Source: an uncultured Candidatus Saccharibacteria bacterium (GTDB taxonomy: Bacteria > Patescibacteriota > Saccharimonadia > Saccharimonadales > Saccharimonadaceae). Taken from it: DNA of 64,000 bases. The translations under genes and the position numbers were made by a program. Positions 53,619 through 62,012 of this stretch are shown here, piece after piece. The notes beneath the pieces are model-generated. The model searched no databases and had not been told where the DNA came from. It worked only from the letters and a program-made list of their open reading frames with translations. The DNA is taken from positions 124,001 through 188,000 of the forward strand of contig CALHKG010000013.1 in the NCBI GenBank assembly GCA_938033875.1, given 5' to 3'. The first letter of the stretch is position 1. Each line of letters starts with the position of its first letter.

Positions 53619-55413
53619 GAATTCGCTTAATCTGCGGTTCTTTTTTAGGCTGGATTTGCGGTTTTGGAAAAATAAATTTGAGATAATCTTTCATCATTCG
53701 GGCGCCGGAAATAATTGGCAAATAGTTGCTTAATTGGTGGCGGATATGTTTTTCTAACAATTGGTCATTTTTCAAAATGGCGGCAGCTTTATGCATATTA
53801 ACGTACAGAGATGAAACTTCGGCTTCGTAGTTTCTGCCAGTAACCTCCAAGCAGGCGATTGGCTGAACGTCGGCAACACCGCCGTCGCTGGTGGAAATGA
53901 GGAGCTTCAGATTGGCGACGTCTTTCTCCCATGAAGTGCCGCACGCTTCTAATCCGACAATAGGAATATTTATCGAGGCATCTGAACCGACTGCCAGCGC
54001 TCGTCCCAACTCTTCGTCGTAATCTTGTATGTAATGAACACGCTCCTTGAGGACTGGATCGTTATCAATCAATTTTAATACTTCGAGCAATTTCTGATAC
54101 ATAGTCACGTCGCCTTGGTGAACTTTTCCTGTCAGAATATAATGTGCGTTGTGGCTAATGAGAATTTGGCGCAATGAATCTGGGTTTTCAAACGGCATAT
54201 AAGGTCGTTTGTAATTGGCGAATCTTCGCTTGAAGTCGAATAATATTGCATTTTCTGGGATTTGTATGGATTTTCCGTACTGGTCTTGGCGACTCAATAG
54301 GACTCGATTCAATTCCTTTCGACCGAGTTTTTTCAAATACCTCAAATCCGCACTACTCAGCGAGTCTAATTTTTCAAAAAAATCATTTGTGGGCAATCCA
54401 AATTTATCGATAATGCCGTGATTGCGATATGTTTGCAAAGTTTCAGGTAGTACCCACGTTTCAAGATCTATTCCATTAGTAATGGCTTGAAACTTAACTT
54501 TGTCGTTGTTGCGATCGCGGAAATTTGCTACACGGGCGTGTAGTTTACTTACACCATTTTTCGCTTCAGTAAGTTCAATTGCCAAAAGATTCGGCCTCAG
54601 TCTGTCATTGCGGAATTGCTCCATTAGCCAGCAACGCACGGCATTGCTCTTTATATTTGGCAAAACTAATTTTTCAAATTGCGAACGATGAAATTTCGGT
54701 TCGGCCGCTTGAAGAAGTGTGTGGTTTGTGTAAAGTGTATGTTTGCGAACGTAAACGATGGCCTCATATAAATTCATTCCGTTAGCGCACAGTTCGTCTA
54801 GTCGTGCCAATGCGGCAAAAATCGTTGCGGTCTCATTAAGTTGAATAACAGCCGGCTTAATACCGAGGAGTTTTAATGCTTTATAGCCACCAAATCCCAG
54901 CGCTACTTCTTGGTATAATCTATGGTCACCAGATCCGTCACCTTCGTACAATTGCCCAAAGTTCGGTTCTGAAATTGTAACAAATTGCGTTGAGCCGAGT
55001 GTCTTCTTAAAAATGCTTAAGCTTGTATCTGGGAATCCGTTTGAACTTACGAAAACTTCGTCAATATATTCAAATCCGTAATCTTGAGGTGAAACGGATT
55101 CCGAAAACTCTTCTTGCGCGAGGTCGGTGATTTTCTGGTGTGATTCGCTACGATAAAATGGCGTCACTACTACGAATGGAACTTCCAATTTTTCAGCTAC
55201 ACGTCGCGTGTCCGCCGCAAGAACTCCAAGTCCGCCGCCACCTTTAATACCATTGGATTTATCATAGATTTCCATCGTCCAATAGACGTATGGTCGGTTT
55301 TCAGACAATTGGTGTGTCAAGCTGCTTCGTTCAATTACATCATAAAATTCGGACGCATCTTCAATATCGTGCGGTTGGTATTTTGGTTTTTCTGTATAAA
55401 TATATGGATCCAT
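53608..55413 (-). CDS. Alpha-glucan (glycogen) phosphorylase-like protein, GT35
   Basis: This 601-residue protein resembles the short alpha-glucan phosphorylases. It has GIKGGGGLGVLAADTRR, the substrate region LNETATIFAALARLDEL, FTNHTLL-like YTNHTLLQAAEPKF, FKRRFANYKRP and the PLP segment GLEACGTSWEK, where Lys takes the place of the lysine in the more usual EACGTSGMK. Such enzymes release glucose-1-phosphate from glucans. The C-terminus is normal for the short form. The start has AAAGGG upstream. Glycogen-like storage or use of host glucan is implied. Confidence 0.85.
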   Translation of the reverse strand: MDPYIYTEKPKYQPHDIEDASEFYDVIERSSLTHQLSENRPYVYWTMEIYDKSNGIKGGGGLGVLAADTRRVAEKLEVPFVVVTPFYRSESHQKITDLAQEEFSESVSPQDYGFEYIDEVFVSSNGFPDTSLSIFKKTLGSTQFVTISEPNFGQLYEGDGSGDHRLYQEVALGFGGYKALKLLGIKPAVIQLNETATIFAALARLDELCANGMNLYEAIVYVRKHTLYTNHTLLQAAEPKFHRSQFEKLVLPNIKSNAVRCWLMEQFRNDRLRPNLLAIELTEAKNGVSKLHARVANFRDRNNDKVKFQAITNGIDLETWVLPETLQTYRNHGIIDKFGLPTNDFFEKLDSLSSADLRYLKKLGRKELNRVLLSRQDQYGKSIQIPENAILFDFKRRFANYKRPYMPFENPDSLRQILISHNAHYILTGKVHQGDVTMYQKLLEVLKLIDNDPVLKERVHYIQDYDEELGRALAVGSDASINIPIVGLEACGTSWEKDVANLKLLISTSDGGVADVQPIACLEVTGRNYEAEVSSLYVNMHKAAAILKNDQLLEKHIRHQLSNYLPIISGARMMKDYLKFIFPKPQIQPKKEPQIKRIPIQ

Positions 55414-55445
55414 CGATGCCCTTTATGGATTGAAATTGTCTAACT

Positions 55446-55520
55446 TGGTGCGGGTGGGGAGAATCGAACTCCCATCTCAAGTTTGGAAAACTTGCATACT
55501 AACCGCTGTACTACACCCGC
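55446..55520 (-). tRNA. tRNA-Gly(TCC)
   Basis: Acceptor GCGGGTG/CACCCGC, anticodon arm CAAGT-TTTCCAA-ACTTG, T arm GGGAG-TTCGATT-CTCCC, A discriminator, CCA encoded (55446-55448). Confidence 0.95.
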
Positions 55521-55563
55521 AAGCTTTTACTATTGTAGCAGAAAGATGTTATAATGTGAATAC

Positions 55564-55640
55564 GCCCTGATAGCTCAGTTGGATAGAGCAGAGGACTTCT
55601 AAGCCTAAGGTCGTAGGTTCGAATCCTACTCGGGGCGCCA
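55564..55640 (+). tRNA. tRNA-Arg(TCT)
   Basis: Acceptor GCCCTGA/TCGGGGC, D arm GCTC/GAGC, anticodon loop CTTCTAA, T arm GTAGG-TTCGAAT-CCTAC, G discriminator, CCA (55638-55640). The anticodon stem GAGGA/GCCTA has only three standard pairs: G27-A43 and A31-G39 do not pair. A TATAAT lies at 55550-55555. Confidence 0.9.
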
Positions 55641-55664
55641 TTTCATATAACTAATGGGGGATAT

Positions 55665-56063
55665 ATGGATGCGAATAGAAAACCGCAAATGACGCGGGAA
55701 ATGATGATTAGATTATCTGGCTCCTTAAGAAGATCAATTGATGGTTTTAAGGCGTATGGAATGACTGGTAGATCTCTGAAAGCTAATCGTAAAGTGAATT
55801 CGGAACGTCAATATATTAAAAAATACCAATCCTCGGCAGTAGTTGGTGGAGTAAGGCAAATTGGTACAGAGATTGGTGCGATGCCTCGATTGAGGAGTGC
55901 TAATGATCATGTTGATGCTGGTTTGTCTGGCGGGAATCGACGAGTTAATAGTTTGCAGAATAATAATGCTTTGTCGGGTGTAGATAACTCTCGCCAATCG
56001 TTTAACGCTAATCGAACTACTTTTCGTGAACCACCTTCTCGTGGGTATAATCCGTTTGGATAA
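55665..56063 (+). CDS. Small basic protein with an RRSIDGF motif
   Basis: A 132-residue, Arg/Asn/Ser-rich and probably disordered protein, without signal peptide or membrane helix. It contains LRRSIDGFKAYGMTGRSLK near residue 22, the same RRS-x-DGF motif found twice in the TatC tail. GGGGG precedes the ATG and a strong terminator follows, so it is a real single gene, probably transcribed together with tRNA-Arg(TCT). It is not part of any family I recognise. A peptide-binding or scaffold role is only a guess. Confidence 0.75.
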   Translation: MDANRKPQMTREMMIRLSGSLRRSIDGFKAYGMTGRSLKANRKVNSERQYIKKYQSSAVVGGVRQIGTEIGAMPRLRSANDHVDAGLSGGNRRVNSLQNNNALSGVDNSRQSFNANRTTFREPPSRGYNPFG

Positions 56064-56064
56064 G

Positions 56065-56096
56065 AAAATAACCTCACTTCAATGTGAGGTTATTTT
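56065..56096. terminator. Bidirectional terminator
   Basis: Perfect 13-base stem AAAATAACCTCAC/GTGAGGTTATTTT with a six-base loop, between the small basic gene and tRNA-Lys(CTT). Confidence 0.9.
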
Positions 56097-56098
56097 CT

Positions 56099-56175
56099 TG
56101 GAGGGCCAGGAGGGGCTCGAACCCTCGACACCCTGCTTAAGAGGCAGGTGCTCTAACCAGCTGAGCTACTGGCCC
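56099..56175 (-). tRNA. tRNA-Lys(CTT)
   Basis: Acceptor GGGCCAG/CTGGCCC, anticodon arm CCTGC-CTCTTAA-GCAGG (same stem as tRNA-Lys(TTT)), T arm GAGGG-TTCGAGC-CCCTC, CCA encoded (56099-56101). The discriminator is T, as in the other lysine tRNA. Confidence 0.95.
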
Positions 56176-56260
56176 ACGATTTCATTATACAACAATCAAC
56201 AAAAATGTCTACCGTTTTATTGAAAATAATTTATTGGTGTGAACAAATTGTTGTAAAACT

Positions 56261-56338
56261 TGGGGCGAATGATGGGGTTCGAACCCACGACCTCCGGAGC
56301 CACAATCCAGCGCTCTAACCAGCTGAGCTACATCCGCC
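56261..56338 (-). tRNA. tRNA-His(GTG)
   Basis: Acceptor GCGGATG/CATTCGC with the encoded extra G at position -1 opposite discriminator C, the histidine identity pair. Anticodon arm CTGGA-TTGTGGC-TCCGG, CCA encoded (56261-56263). Confidence 0.95.
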
Positions 56339-56407
56339 ATAAACCAAGTCCCTCAAATTATAACACACACTATATCTGTACTCAAGATGGTAAAATTGCT
56401 ATACTTA

Positions 56408-57226
56408 ATGACAATGAGAGAACTAAATGGCTCAGAATTAGCTGGATTTATCAAGGAGCGCCAGGCGAAACAGGTGCGAGCTTTAAGGCAGGCTTGGCAT
56501 ATTAATCCTCGTTTGGCGATTGTTACTGATGTCGAAAATCCAGTTATTGAAACGTACATGCGTTTGAAACAGAGATATGGCGCTGATATTTTGATTGACG
56601 TGGAGATTTATCGAGTCCCTGCGGGCGGTGCTTTGGGGGTGATTCAAGAATTGAACAATAGAGACGATGTTCAAGGAATAATTCTGCAATTGCCGATTAG
56701 TAATCCTGAGCAGACCGAGGAATTACTCGAGAGTATTCGAGAAGATAAAGATGTTGACGGTCTGCGTAAAAAGGCGATTTTTCAGGCAGCCACACCAACG
56801 GCTATTAGCTGGCTGCTGGCTGGATATGGCGTTGATTTGAAGGGTAAGAAAGTCGCAATTGTCGGGCGAGGTCGTTTGGTTGGTGCGCCTCTTGAGAAAA
56901 TGTGGCTAAAGTCTGGCGTTGATGTGACAGTTTTTGAAAAAGGTGACGATTTATCTCAATTGATAAATTACGATATTGTCGTGTCGGCAACTGGAGTTCC
57001 GGGGCTGATTAAAAGCCAAATGGTCAAGGTTAAGGCGGTTGTTGTTGATGCGGGAACTGCTTCGGAAAATGGAAAAATTGTTGGCGACGTATCTGAAGAG
57101 GTGCGTCAGCGTAGTGATGTAATTATTACACCAAAAAAAGGCGGAGTTGGTCCGTTAACGGTTTCTGCGCTGTTCGATAATGTAATTACGGCTTGTCTAA
57201 AAATTGCGAATCAATCAAAAAGTTAA
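56408..57226 (+). CDS. folD: FolD, methylene-tetrahydrofolate dehydrogenase/cyclohydrolase
   Basis: FolD interconverts methylene-, methenyl- and formyl-tetrahydrofolate. The 272-residue protein has ETYMRLKQRYG with the catalytic Lys, GIILQLPISNP, DVDGLR, ATPTAISWLL, VAIVGRGRLVGAPLEKMW (NADP site) and TPKKGGVGPLTVSALFDN. The start may be ATG 56408 or 56414: TATACT (56400-56405) lies two or eight bases upstream. With glyA it completes a one-carbon cycle. It converges with the response regulator gene by four bases. Confidence 0.95.
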   Translation: MTMRELNGSELAGFIKERQAKQVRALRQAWHINPRLAIVTDVENPVIETYMRLKQRYGADILIDVEIYRVPAGGALGVIQELNNRDDVQGIILQLPISNPEQTEELLESIREDKDVDGLRKKAIFQAATPTAISWLLAGYGVDLKGKKVAIVGRGRLVGAPLEKMWLKSGVDVTVFEKGDDLSQLINYDIVVSATGVPGLIKSQMVKVKAVVVDAGTASENGKIVGDVSEEVRQRSDVIITPKKGGVGPLTVSALFDNVITACLKIANQSKS

Positions 57227-57594
57227 GCAGCTTTTATGGCAGCTTTGACTTGCTCGACAACTTGGCGCGGTGTGAGATTTGCTTTTACGATGTAGCTATG
57301 AATTCCTAATTTCTTCAAATCGTGCGGAGCTTCTTCTTCGCCGAGATTAGTGAGGACGATAACGGGAATAGTTTTTCCCCAATCTTTAGACCTAATTCGT
57401 TTCAAAGCCTCCGCGCCGTCCATTTCCGGCATTTGTAAATCTAGCAAAATAATGTCTGGCTGAAACTTCTCGACTACTTCTATGCCAATTTGTCCGTTGG
57501 CGGCCAAGCGAACGTCAAACCCGTCCGACTCGAACTTCATTCGGTACATCTGGCTGATGGTTGGGTCGTCTTCAATGATAGCGATTTTTATCAT
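57223..57594 (-). CDS. Single-domain response regulator
   Basis: A 123-residue CheY-like receiver without an output domain. Acidic pair D9/D10, phospho-acceptor D52 in LLDLQMPEMDG, T82 in VIVLTNLGE, and K104 in IVKAN are all present. The partner may be the sensor kinase 1.4 kb away. On the minus strand TATACT (57601-57606) is exactly six bases before the ATG, so the mRNA should be leaderless. Confidence 0.93.
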   Translation of the reverse strand: MIKIAIIEDDPTISQMYRMKFESDGFDVRLAANGQIGIEVVEKFQPDIILLDLQMPEMDGAEALKRIRSKDWGKTIPVIVLTNLGEEEAPHDLKKLGIHSYIVKANLTPRQVVEQVKAAIKAA

Positions 57595-57634
57595 GCTCTA
57601 AGTATATCATATAAACTATGTTATAATTTCTGGC

Positions 57635-58987
57635 ATGGAAAACTTTAGAGGTGAACAGTATATTGCGGAAGCGGGTGATTTTCTTAATGGAGTTGATCAT
57701 GAAGCTAATGAAAAATTAAATAAGGAAATTGAGGATCTTAGACGCGAGGGATGTAGGGTTAAAATTGGAGAAAAGATCGATCCTGCATATAACAATCCGG
57801 ATAAAATTCGGAGCGTATACAATTATTTGAAGCGAGGCGATGCAAAATTAAAAGAGGTTCGTAAATATTTTATTCATAAAAATCCAGCTACCGCAGCAAT
57901 TGCGAGTGTCCTAGAAAAGATTCCTTTTGTAAGAGAAAATAAATGGAGTAATATTGTAGATGCTTATCTGGAGATTCCTCGTGACAAATTTCTATACGGT
58001 AAAGATCAAACTGATTCGCAGCCGTGGCATAAACAGCGAGGTTCCGCACTGACATTTTTGACAATTTCTGAGGCTGAGGATTTGAACGTTTTTGATGAAA
58101 ATGGCGAAATATTGTCAGAAGGTAAATATCCAACTATGAGTGGTCCGCTGCTGGATGAGTCGGTATTTGATGAGAAGATTAATGGCTTACCGCTGACAGA
58201 AGTTATGATTCAAGATAAAATCAACAACGGTGTGGATAAAGCGACGGCTATTGAAGAGGTAGAGAAGAGAATTAGTGACGTCCGAGAGTTTATCCAGGCG
58301 CCAGTGACGGAGAAGTTCTCTAACGTCATTCGGCATTGTGCGGATTCGCTTGGTATTCGTGAGCGAGTGGAAACAGTGAATGGTCTATCGATTGATCATT
58401 TGAAGAAAGTGGCAGAAAAAGAGAATCGTTCAATTGACGATATGTTGGTGATGAGTTTTGGTTGCGGAACGGGATTGGCGACTTTGAAGATGCTGAAAAA
58501 ACTTAAGGATGAAACGGGTGAGGCGCCAACGGTTATCCTGTTGGATCAAGATCCGTTGTCTCTAGCAGCGGCGCAGAGCTTGGTGAAAAAATGGAATTTG
58601 GAAGATAAGATTGAAGTTCATTGTGAGCGATTATTCAGCAAGCTTGGCAAGCCTTTGAGTTTGGAGGGAGTTCTGGGTGATCGTAAGCTGGATATTGCGG
58701 AAGATTCTGGCTTGCGAGAATATCTGCCTGATGGTGTTTATAAACAATTGACACGAGAATCATTGAAATTTTTACGAACCGGTGGACTAATGATCACTGG
58801 CAACATGAACGTAAATCGCCCACAAAAAGAATTTTTGCATGGACTAATGGGGTGGGTTCCAAAAGTTAGGATGCGTTCAATTAAAGAAGGTTTTAAATTG
58901 CTCCAAAAATCTGGCATACCAAAAGAATCTATTGAAGCTACAGTTACCGCAAGCGGCGTTTACACAGTTTTTGCGATTGAAAAGTAG
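57635..58987 (+). CDS. SAM-dependent methyltransferase-like protein
   Basis: A 450-residue protein. The second half has a class I methyltransferase fold: motif I MSFGCGTGLATLKML (about 275-290), acidic loop LLDQDPLSLAAAQ, and FLRTGGLMITGNM. The first 260 residues are helical and charged with no recognised domain (KPxxxRENKWSNIVDAYLEI-like segment near 100). The substrate is unknown. TATAAT (57622-57627) is seven bases before the ATG. It is divergent from the response regulator and followed after 26 bases by the sensor kinase. Confidence 0.8.
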   Translation: MENFRGEQYIAEAGDFLNGVDHEANEKLNKEIEDLRREGCRVKIGEKIDPAYNNPDKIRSVYNYLKRGDAKLKEVRKYFIHKNPATAAIASVLEKIPFVRENKWSNIVDAYLEIPRDKFLYGKDQTDSQPWHKQRGSALTFLTISEAEDLNVFDENGEILSEGKYPTMSGPLLDESVFDEKINGLPLTEVMIQDKINNGVDKATAIEEVEKRISDVREFIQAPVTEKFSNVIRHCADSLGIRERVETVNGLSIDHLKKVAEKENRSIDDMLVMSFGCGTGLATLKMLKKLKDETGEAPTVILLDQDPLSLAAAQSLVKKWNLEDKIEVHCERLFSKLGKPLSLEGVLGDRKLDIAEDSGLREYLPDGVYKQLTRESLKFLRTGGLMITGNMNVNRPQKEFLHGLMGWVPKVRMRSIKEGFKLLQKSGIPKESIEATVTASGVYTVFAIEK

Positions 58988-59013
58988 AATAAAATGCTAT
59001 AATAAGCATTAGT

Positions 59014-61173
59014 ATGATGATACGGGCGTTAGTGCTAGGATTGGTTGCGTTAATGGCGCTAATTTTGGGTGTGCTTGTACTTAAAAAGTCGAAGCGACGC
59101 CACGATGCGAAGCATTGGTTTTTTCTGGTTTGTCTATGTTTGGCTGTATGGTCAGCTGGACTTGAAGTGTTTTCTTTGGCAGATAATGGAGTGATGTTGG
59201 ACACTGCGTCCAGGTGGTTTTATGTCGCCTCGGCTGTTTTTTGTCCTGCGTTGGCTATTTTTACTACGAAATCGTTTCTTCCATCGACAAAATCAACGAA
59301 GAGTTTTATCTGCGCGTCCAGTATATTGATAACGATTTTTTCGCTATACATCATTTTGGTGCCTGAATTTATTATTAATACATCAGAAATAGTCACGCCA
59401 GTAGATTTTTCTCGAATTCCGATTCATGCAGTCAACTATGTTATTTTTGCAACTTTTTTCTCGGTATTCTTCTTAATTTCTATGTGTTTTGGTCATATAG
59501 CGTGGCGCAAATCAGATCCTGTTCGACGCAAGCAAGTCGCGATTTACATGATTGGTCTGTTGATATGTAGCATTCCTGGCTTTGTAGTGGATCTGTTTCT
59601 TCCGGCGTTTGGTGATTATCGATATATATGGATTGGTCCAATTGCTACGATTATTTTCTTATTTGCAATTATGTATAGCATCGTCAGATACCGATTGATG
59701 GACGTAAAAATGGCGGTGGCTCGAAGTGTTTCGTATATGTTGCTATTAATCGCACTAGCTGTCGTTTACGTGATTTCTGCATATGTCATTTCAATTTTAG
59801 TTTTCCAACGCAGCCTGACGGTTGATAGTCACGTAAATCTCATGAACATGATTTTGGCTATGGTTTTGGCGGTCGTATATCAACCGGTGAAGAAAATCTT
59901 TGATAAATTTACTGATAGGGTTTTTTACTACGGAGAATATGACGCTGATACGTTTACGCGTGAAATTAGTAAAATATTAACCTATACGGCGGATTTGCAA
60001 CTCCTAACTCGACGTGTTGGCAATTATATAGCGACTTCTCTTAAGGCGGAAAAAGTGGCGTTTTGTATTCCGGAAAAAGGAATATATGGTCGAGCGGGTC
60101 GGCGACGAATATCTGTTGTCGAGGAAGATGTTCGCAGGATTATGGATTACTATTATAAGAATTGCAGTTTTCCGGAAGTTATTTTGGCAAATCAAGTAAA
60201 AGATCCAGAACTGAAGAAGCTTTTGGATATTCATCGCACGAAAATTGTCATGCCACTGCTGCATCAAAATCAAGAAACGGGAATTCTATTTCTGGGCGAA
60301 CATAAGAGCTTGGGCTATAGTTCTCGCGATATTGAAATGCTGGAATCGATTGCTGGGGAACTGGCTGTGTCGATTCGAAATTCTTTGTCATTGGAAGAAA
60401 TTAATGAGTTGAATAAAAGTTTGCAGCGTAAAATTGATGAGGCGACGAAAGAATTGAGATTCAGTAATCGACAGCTTCAGCGACTGGACGAGGCGAAGAA
60501 CGAATTTATTTCTATGGCTTCACATCAGTTAAGGACACCGTTGACTAGTATTAAAGGTTATCTGGATATGATGCTGGAGGGTGATCTGGGGAAGATTACG
60601 CCGACACAGCGAGCGGTTCTTAGAGAGGCGTTTTCTTCGAGTGAGCGTATGGTGAGACTGATAAATGATTTTCTTAATGTTTCTAGGCTTCAGACTGGCA
60701 AATTTAACATTGATAAACAGAAGACAGACGTTGCTCAAATTCTTCGGGATGAAGTTGCTTTGCTTAAGGTTGTGGCTGATCAGAGGTCTGTCGAAATGGA
60801 CCTAAAGATTGATAAAAAAGTTCCATTGATTACGGCCGACTCTGAGAAGATTCGTCAAGTTATGCTGAATATGATCGACAACGCTATTTACTATTCAAAT
60901 CCGCACAAAAAGGTAATAATTTCTCTGAAAAATAGTAATGGCGCGATTGAATTTACGGTGAAAGATTCGGGAATTGGTGTGCCAAAATCAGAACAAGCAA
61001 ATTTGTTTGGCAAATTCTTCCGCGGCGCAAATGCCAGAAAAAAGCGGCCAGACGGCACTGGCGTTGGCTTATTTTTGGCGAGGAAAGTTATCTTGTCGCA
61101 CGACGGCGAAATGATCTTTGAATCAGAAGAGGGAAAAGGTAGTACTTTTGGGTTTAAACTGCCAGTTCGTTAA
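59014..61173 (+). CDS. Membrane sensor histidine kinase with GAF domain
   Basis: The 719-residue kinase has an N-terminal bundle of about nine helices (1-300, 7TM-type sensor), a GAF-like domain (about 310-465), a coiled coil (about 465-495), HisKA with phospho-acceptor H504 in MASHQLRTPL, and HATPase (about 600-715: MIDNAIYYS, DSGIGVPKSEQANLFGKFF, GTGVGLFLARKVI). The GAF part reads KAEKVAFCIPEKG. The receiver gene on the other side of the methyltransferase is the probable partner. TATAAT (58998-59003) is ten bases before the ATG. Confidence 0.93.
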   Translation: MMIRALVLGLVALMALILGVLVLKKSKRRHDAKHWFFLVCLCLAVWSAGLEVFSLADNGVMLDTASRWFYVASAVFCPALAIFTTKSFLPSTKSTKSFICASSILITIFSLYIILVPEFIINTSEIVTPVDFSRIPIHAVNYVIFATFFSVFFLISMCFGHIAWRKSDPVRRKQVAIYMIGLLICSIPGFVVDLFLPAFGDYRYIWIGPIATIIFLFAIMYSIVRYRLMDVKMAVARSVSYMLLLIALAVVYVISAYVISILVFQRSLTVDSHVNLMNMILAMVLAVVYQPVKKIFDKFTDRVFYYGEYDADTFTREISKILTYTADLQLLTRRVGNYIATSLKAEKVAFCIPEKGIYGRAGRRRISVVEEDVRRIMDYYYKNCSFPEVILANQVKDPELKKLLDIHRTKIVMPLLHQNQETGILFLGEHKSLGYSSRDIEMLESIAGELAVSIRNSLSLEEINELNKSLQRKIDEATKELRFSNRQLQRLDEAKNEFISMASHQLRTPLTSIKGYLDMMLEGDLGKITPTQRAVLREAFSSSERMVRLINDFLNVSRLQTGKFNIDKQKTDVAQILRDEVALLKVVADQRSVEMDLKIDKKVPLITADSEKIRQVMLNMIDNAIYYSNPHKKVIISLKNSNGAIEFTVKDSGIGVPKSEQANLFGKFFRGANARKKRPDGTGVGLFLARKVILSHDGEMIFESEEGKGSTFGFKLPVR

Positions 61174-61385
61174 CGAAATAAACTCAGTATTCCAGAAATA
61201 ACGATAATTAAGACAACTACAACGAGTCCCGCCATGCCAATGGTGCGAATGAGCTTTTTCCGATCAAAAAACCACTGGGATAATTTGGAGCGATTTACTG
61301 CCGTAATTCTCGTTACCTTTGGTCGTTGAGATGTTGCGTCCATTCCAGAATATTTTTTATTGCGCTTTTTCTTCTGCTTTGTCAT
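61170..61385 (-). CDS. Small basic single-pass membrane protein
   Basis: The 71-residue protein is very basic at the N-terminus (MTKQKKKRNKKYSG) and ends in one membrane helix (AGLVVVVLIIVISGILSLF), so the positive side stays in the cytoplasm. It converges with the kinase gene by four bases. A minus-strand TATAAT (61393-61398) is seven bases before the ATG. The function is unknown. Confidence 0.75.
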   Translation of the reverse strand: MTKQKKKRNKKYSGMDATSQRPKVTRITAVNRSKLSQWFFDRKKLIRTIGMAGLVVVVLIIVISGILSLFR

Positions 61386-61487
61386 GAGAAATATTATACA
61401 TTAATTTTCAATATAAGATAATAACGGGGAAGTGGTTAATTCGCTATAGACAATTTGACGATAATTTGTTATGATATCTGAAGTCGT

Positions 61488-61562
61488 GGCCTTATCGTCT
61501 AACGGTTAGGACACCAGGTTTTCATCCTGGCAATCCGGGTTCGATTCCCGGTAAGGTCACCA
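61488..61562 (+). tRNA. tRNA-Glu(TTC)
   Basis: Acceptor GGCCTTA/TAAGGTC (one G-T pair), anticodon arm CCAGG-TTTTCAT-CCTGG, T arm CCGGG-TTCGATT-CCCGG, A discriminator, CCA encoded (61560-61562). Confidence 0.95.
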
Positions 61563-61579
61563 TAAAGATTGTTTGGAAT

Positions 61580-61606
61580 AGCTCGCTTATTGTGGCGAGC
61601 TTTTTT
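61580..61606 (+). terminator. Terminator after tRNA-Glu
   Basis: Seven-base stem AGCTCGC/GCGAGCT, then TTTTTT; its T run reaches the stop of the minus-strand small gene. Confidence 0.85.
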
Positions 61607-61908
61607 CATTGTCGCTTCGTAGTTTCTTTGGCGGCAGATTCATCGTCAGTCCGAGACATCGTTTCAGAATAGGCTTCAAGTATGTCGCTCTCCTTATATT
61701 TCGGTTTATGTGAGCGCTCGATTGCGTACCATATTGTTACGGGTATCAGCAGGACGGTGTTTATGCAATATATCGTAATTGCAGCTTCTATGGACCCAAC
61801 GATATTTATAAATACTCCAGTATAGAATAAAAAGAAAATAATTACAGTAGTTGATCCGAAAATAAAGAACAAAATTTTTGAAATAATATATTTATCTATT
61901 TCTGGCAT
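61606..61908 (-). CDS. Small two-helix membrane protein
   Basis: A 100-residue protein with two membrane helices (about 9-32 and 37-62) and a charged tail (KPKYKESDILEAYSETMSR) on the cytoplasmic side. No family was recognised. It is divergent from the ABC transporter genes. AT-rich sequence upstream gives possible -10 boxes but no clear promoter. Confidence 0.7.
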   Translation of the reverse strand: MPEIDKYIISKILFFIFGSTTVIIFFLFYTGVFINIVGSIEAAITIYCINTVLLIPVTIWYAIERSHKPKYKESDILEAYSETMSRTDDESAAKETTKRQ

Positions 61909-62012
61909 AATATTTTATATTCTAGCATTAAGAAAATGGGTAGGCTAGTTTATGTGGTTATGTTGACCGTACGGATAGCTATCGGCTATAATAATGCTAA
62001 CGGTAATTTTAT

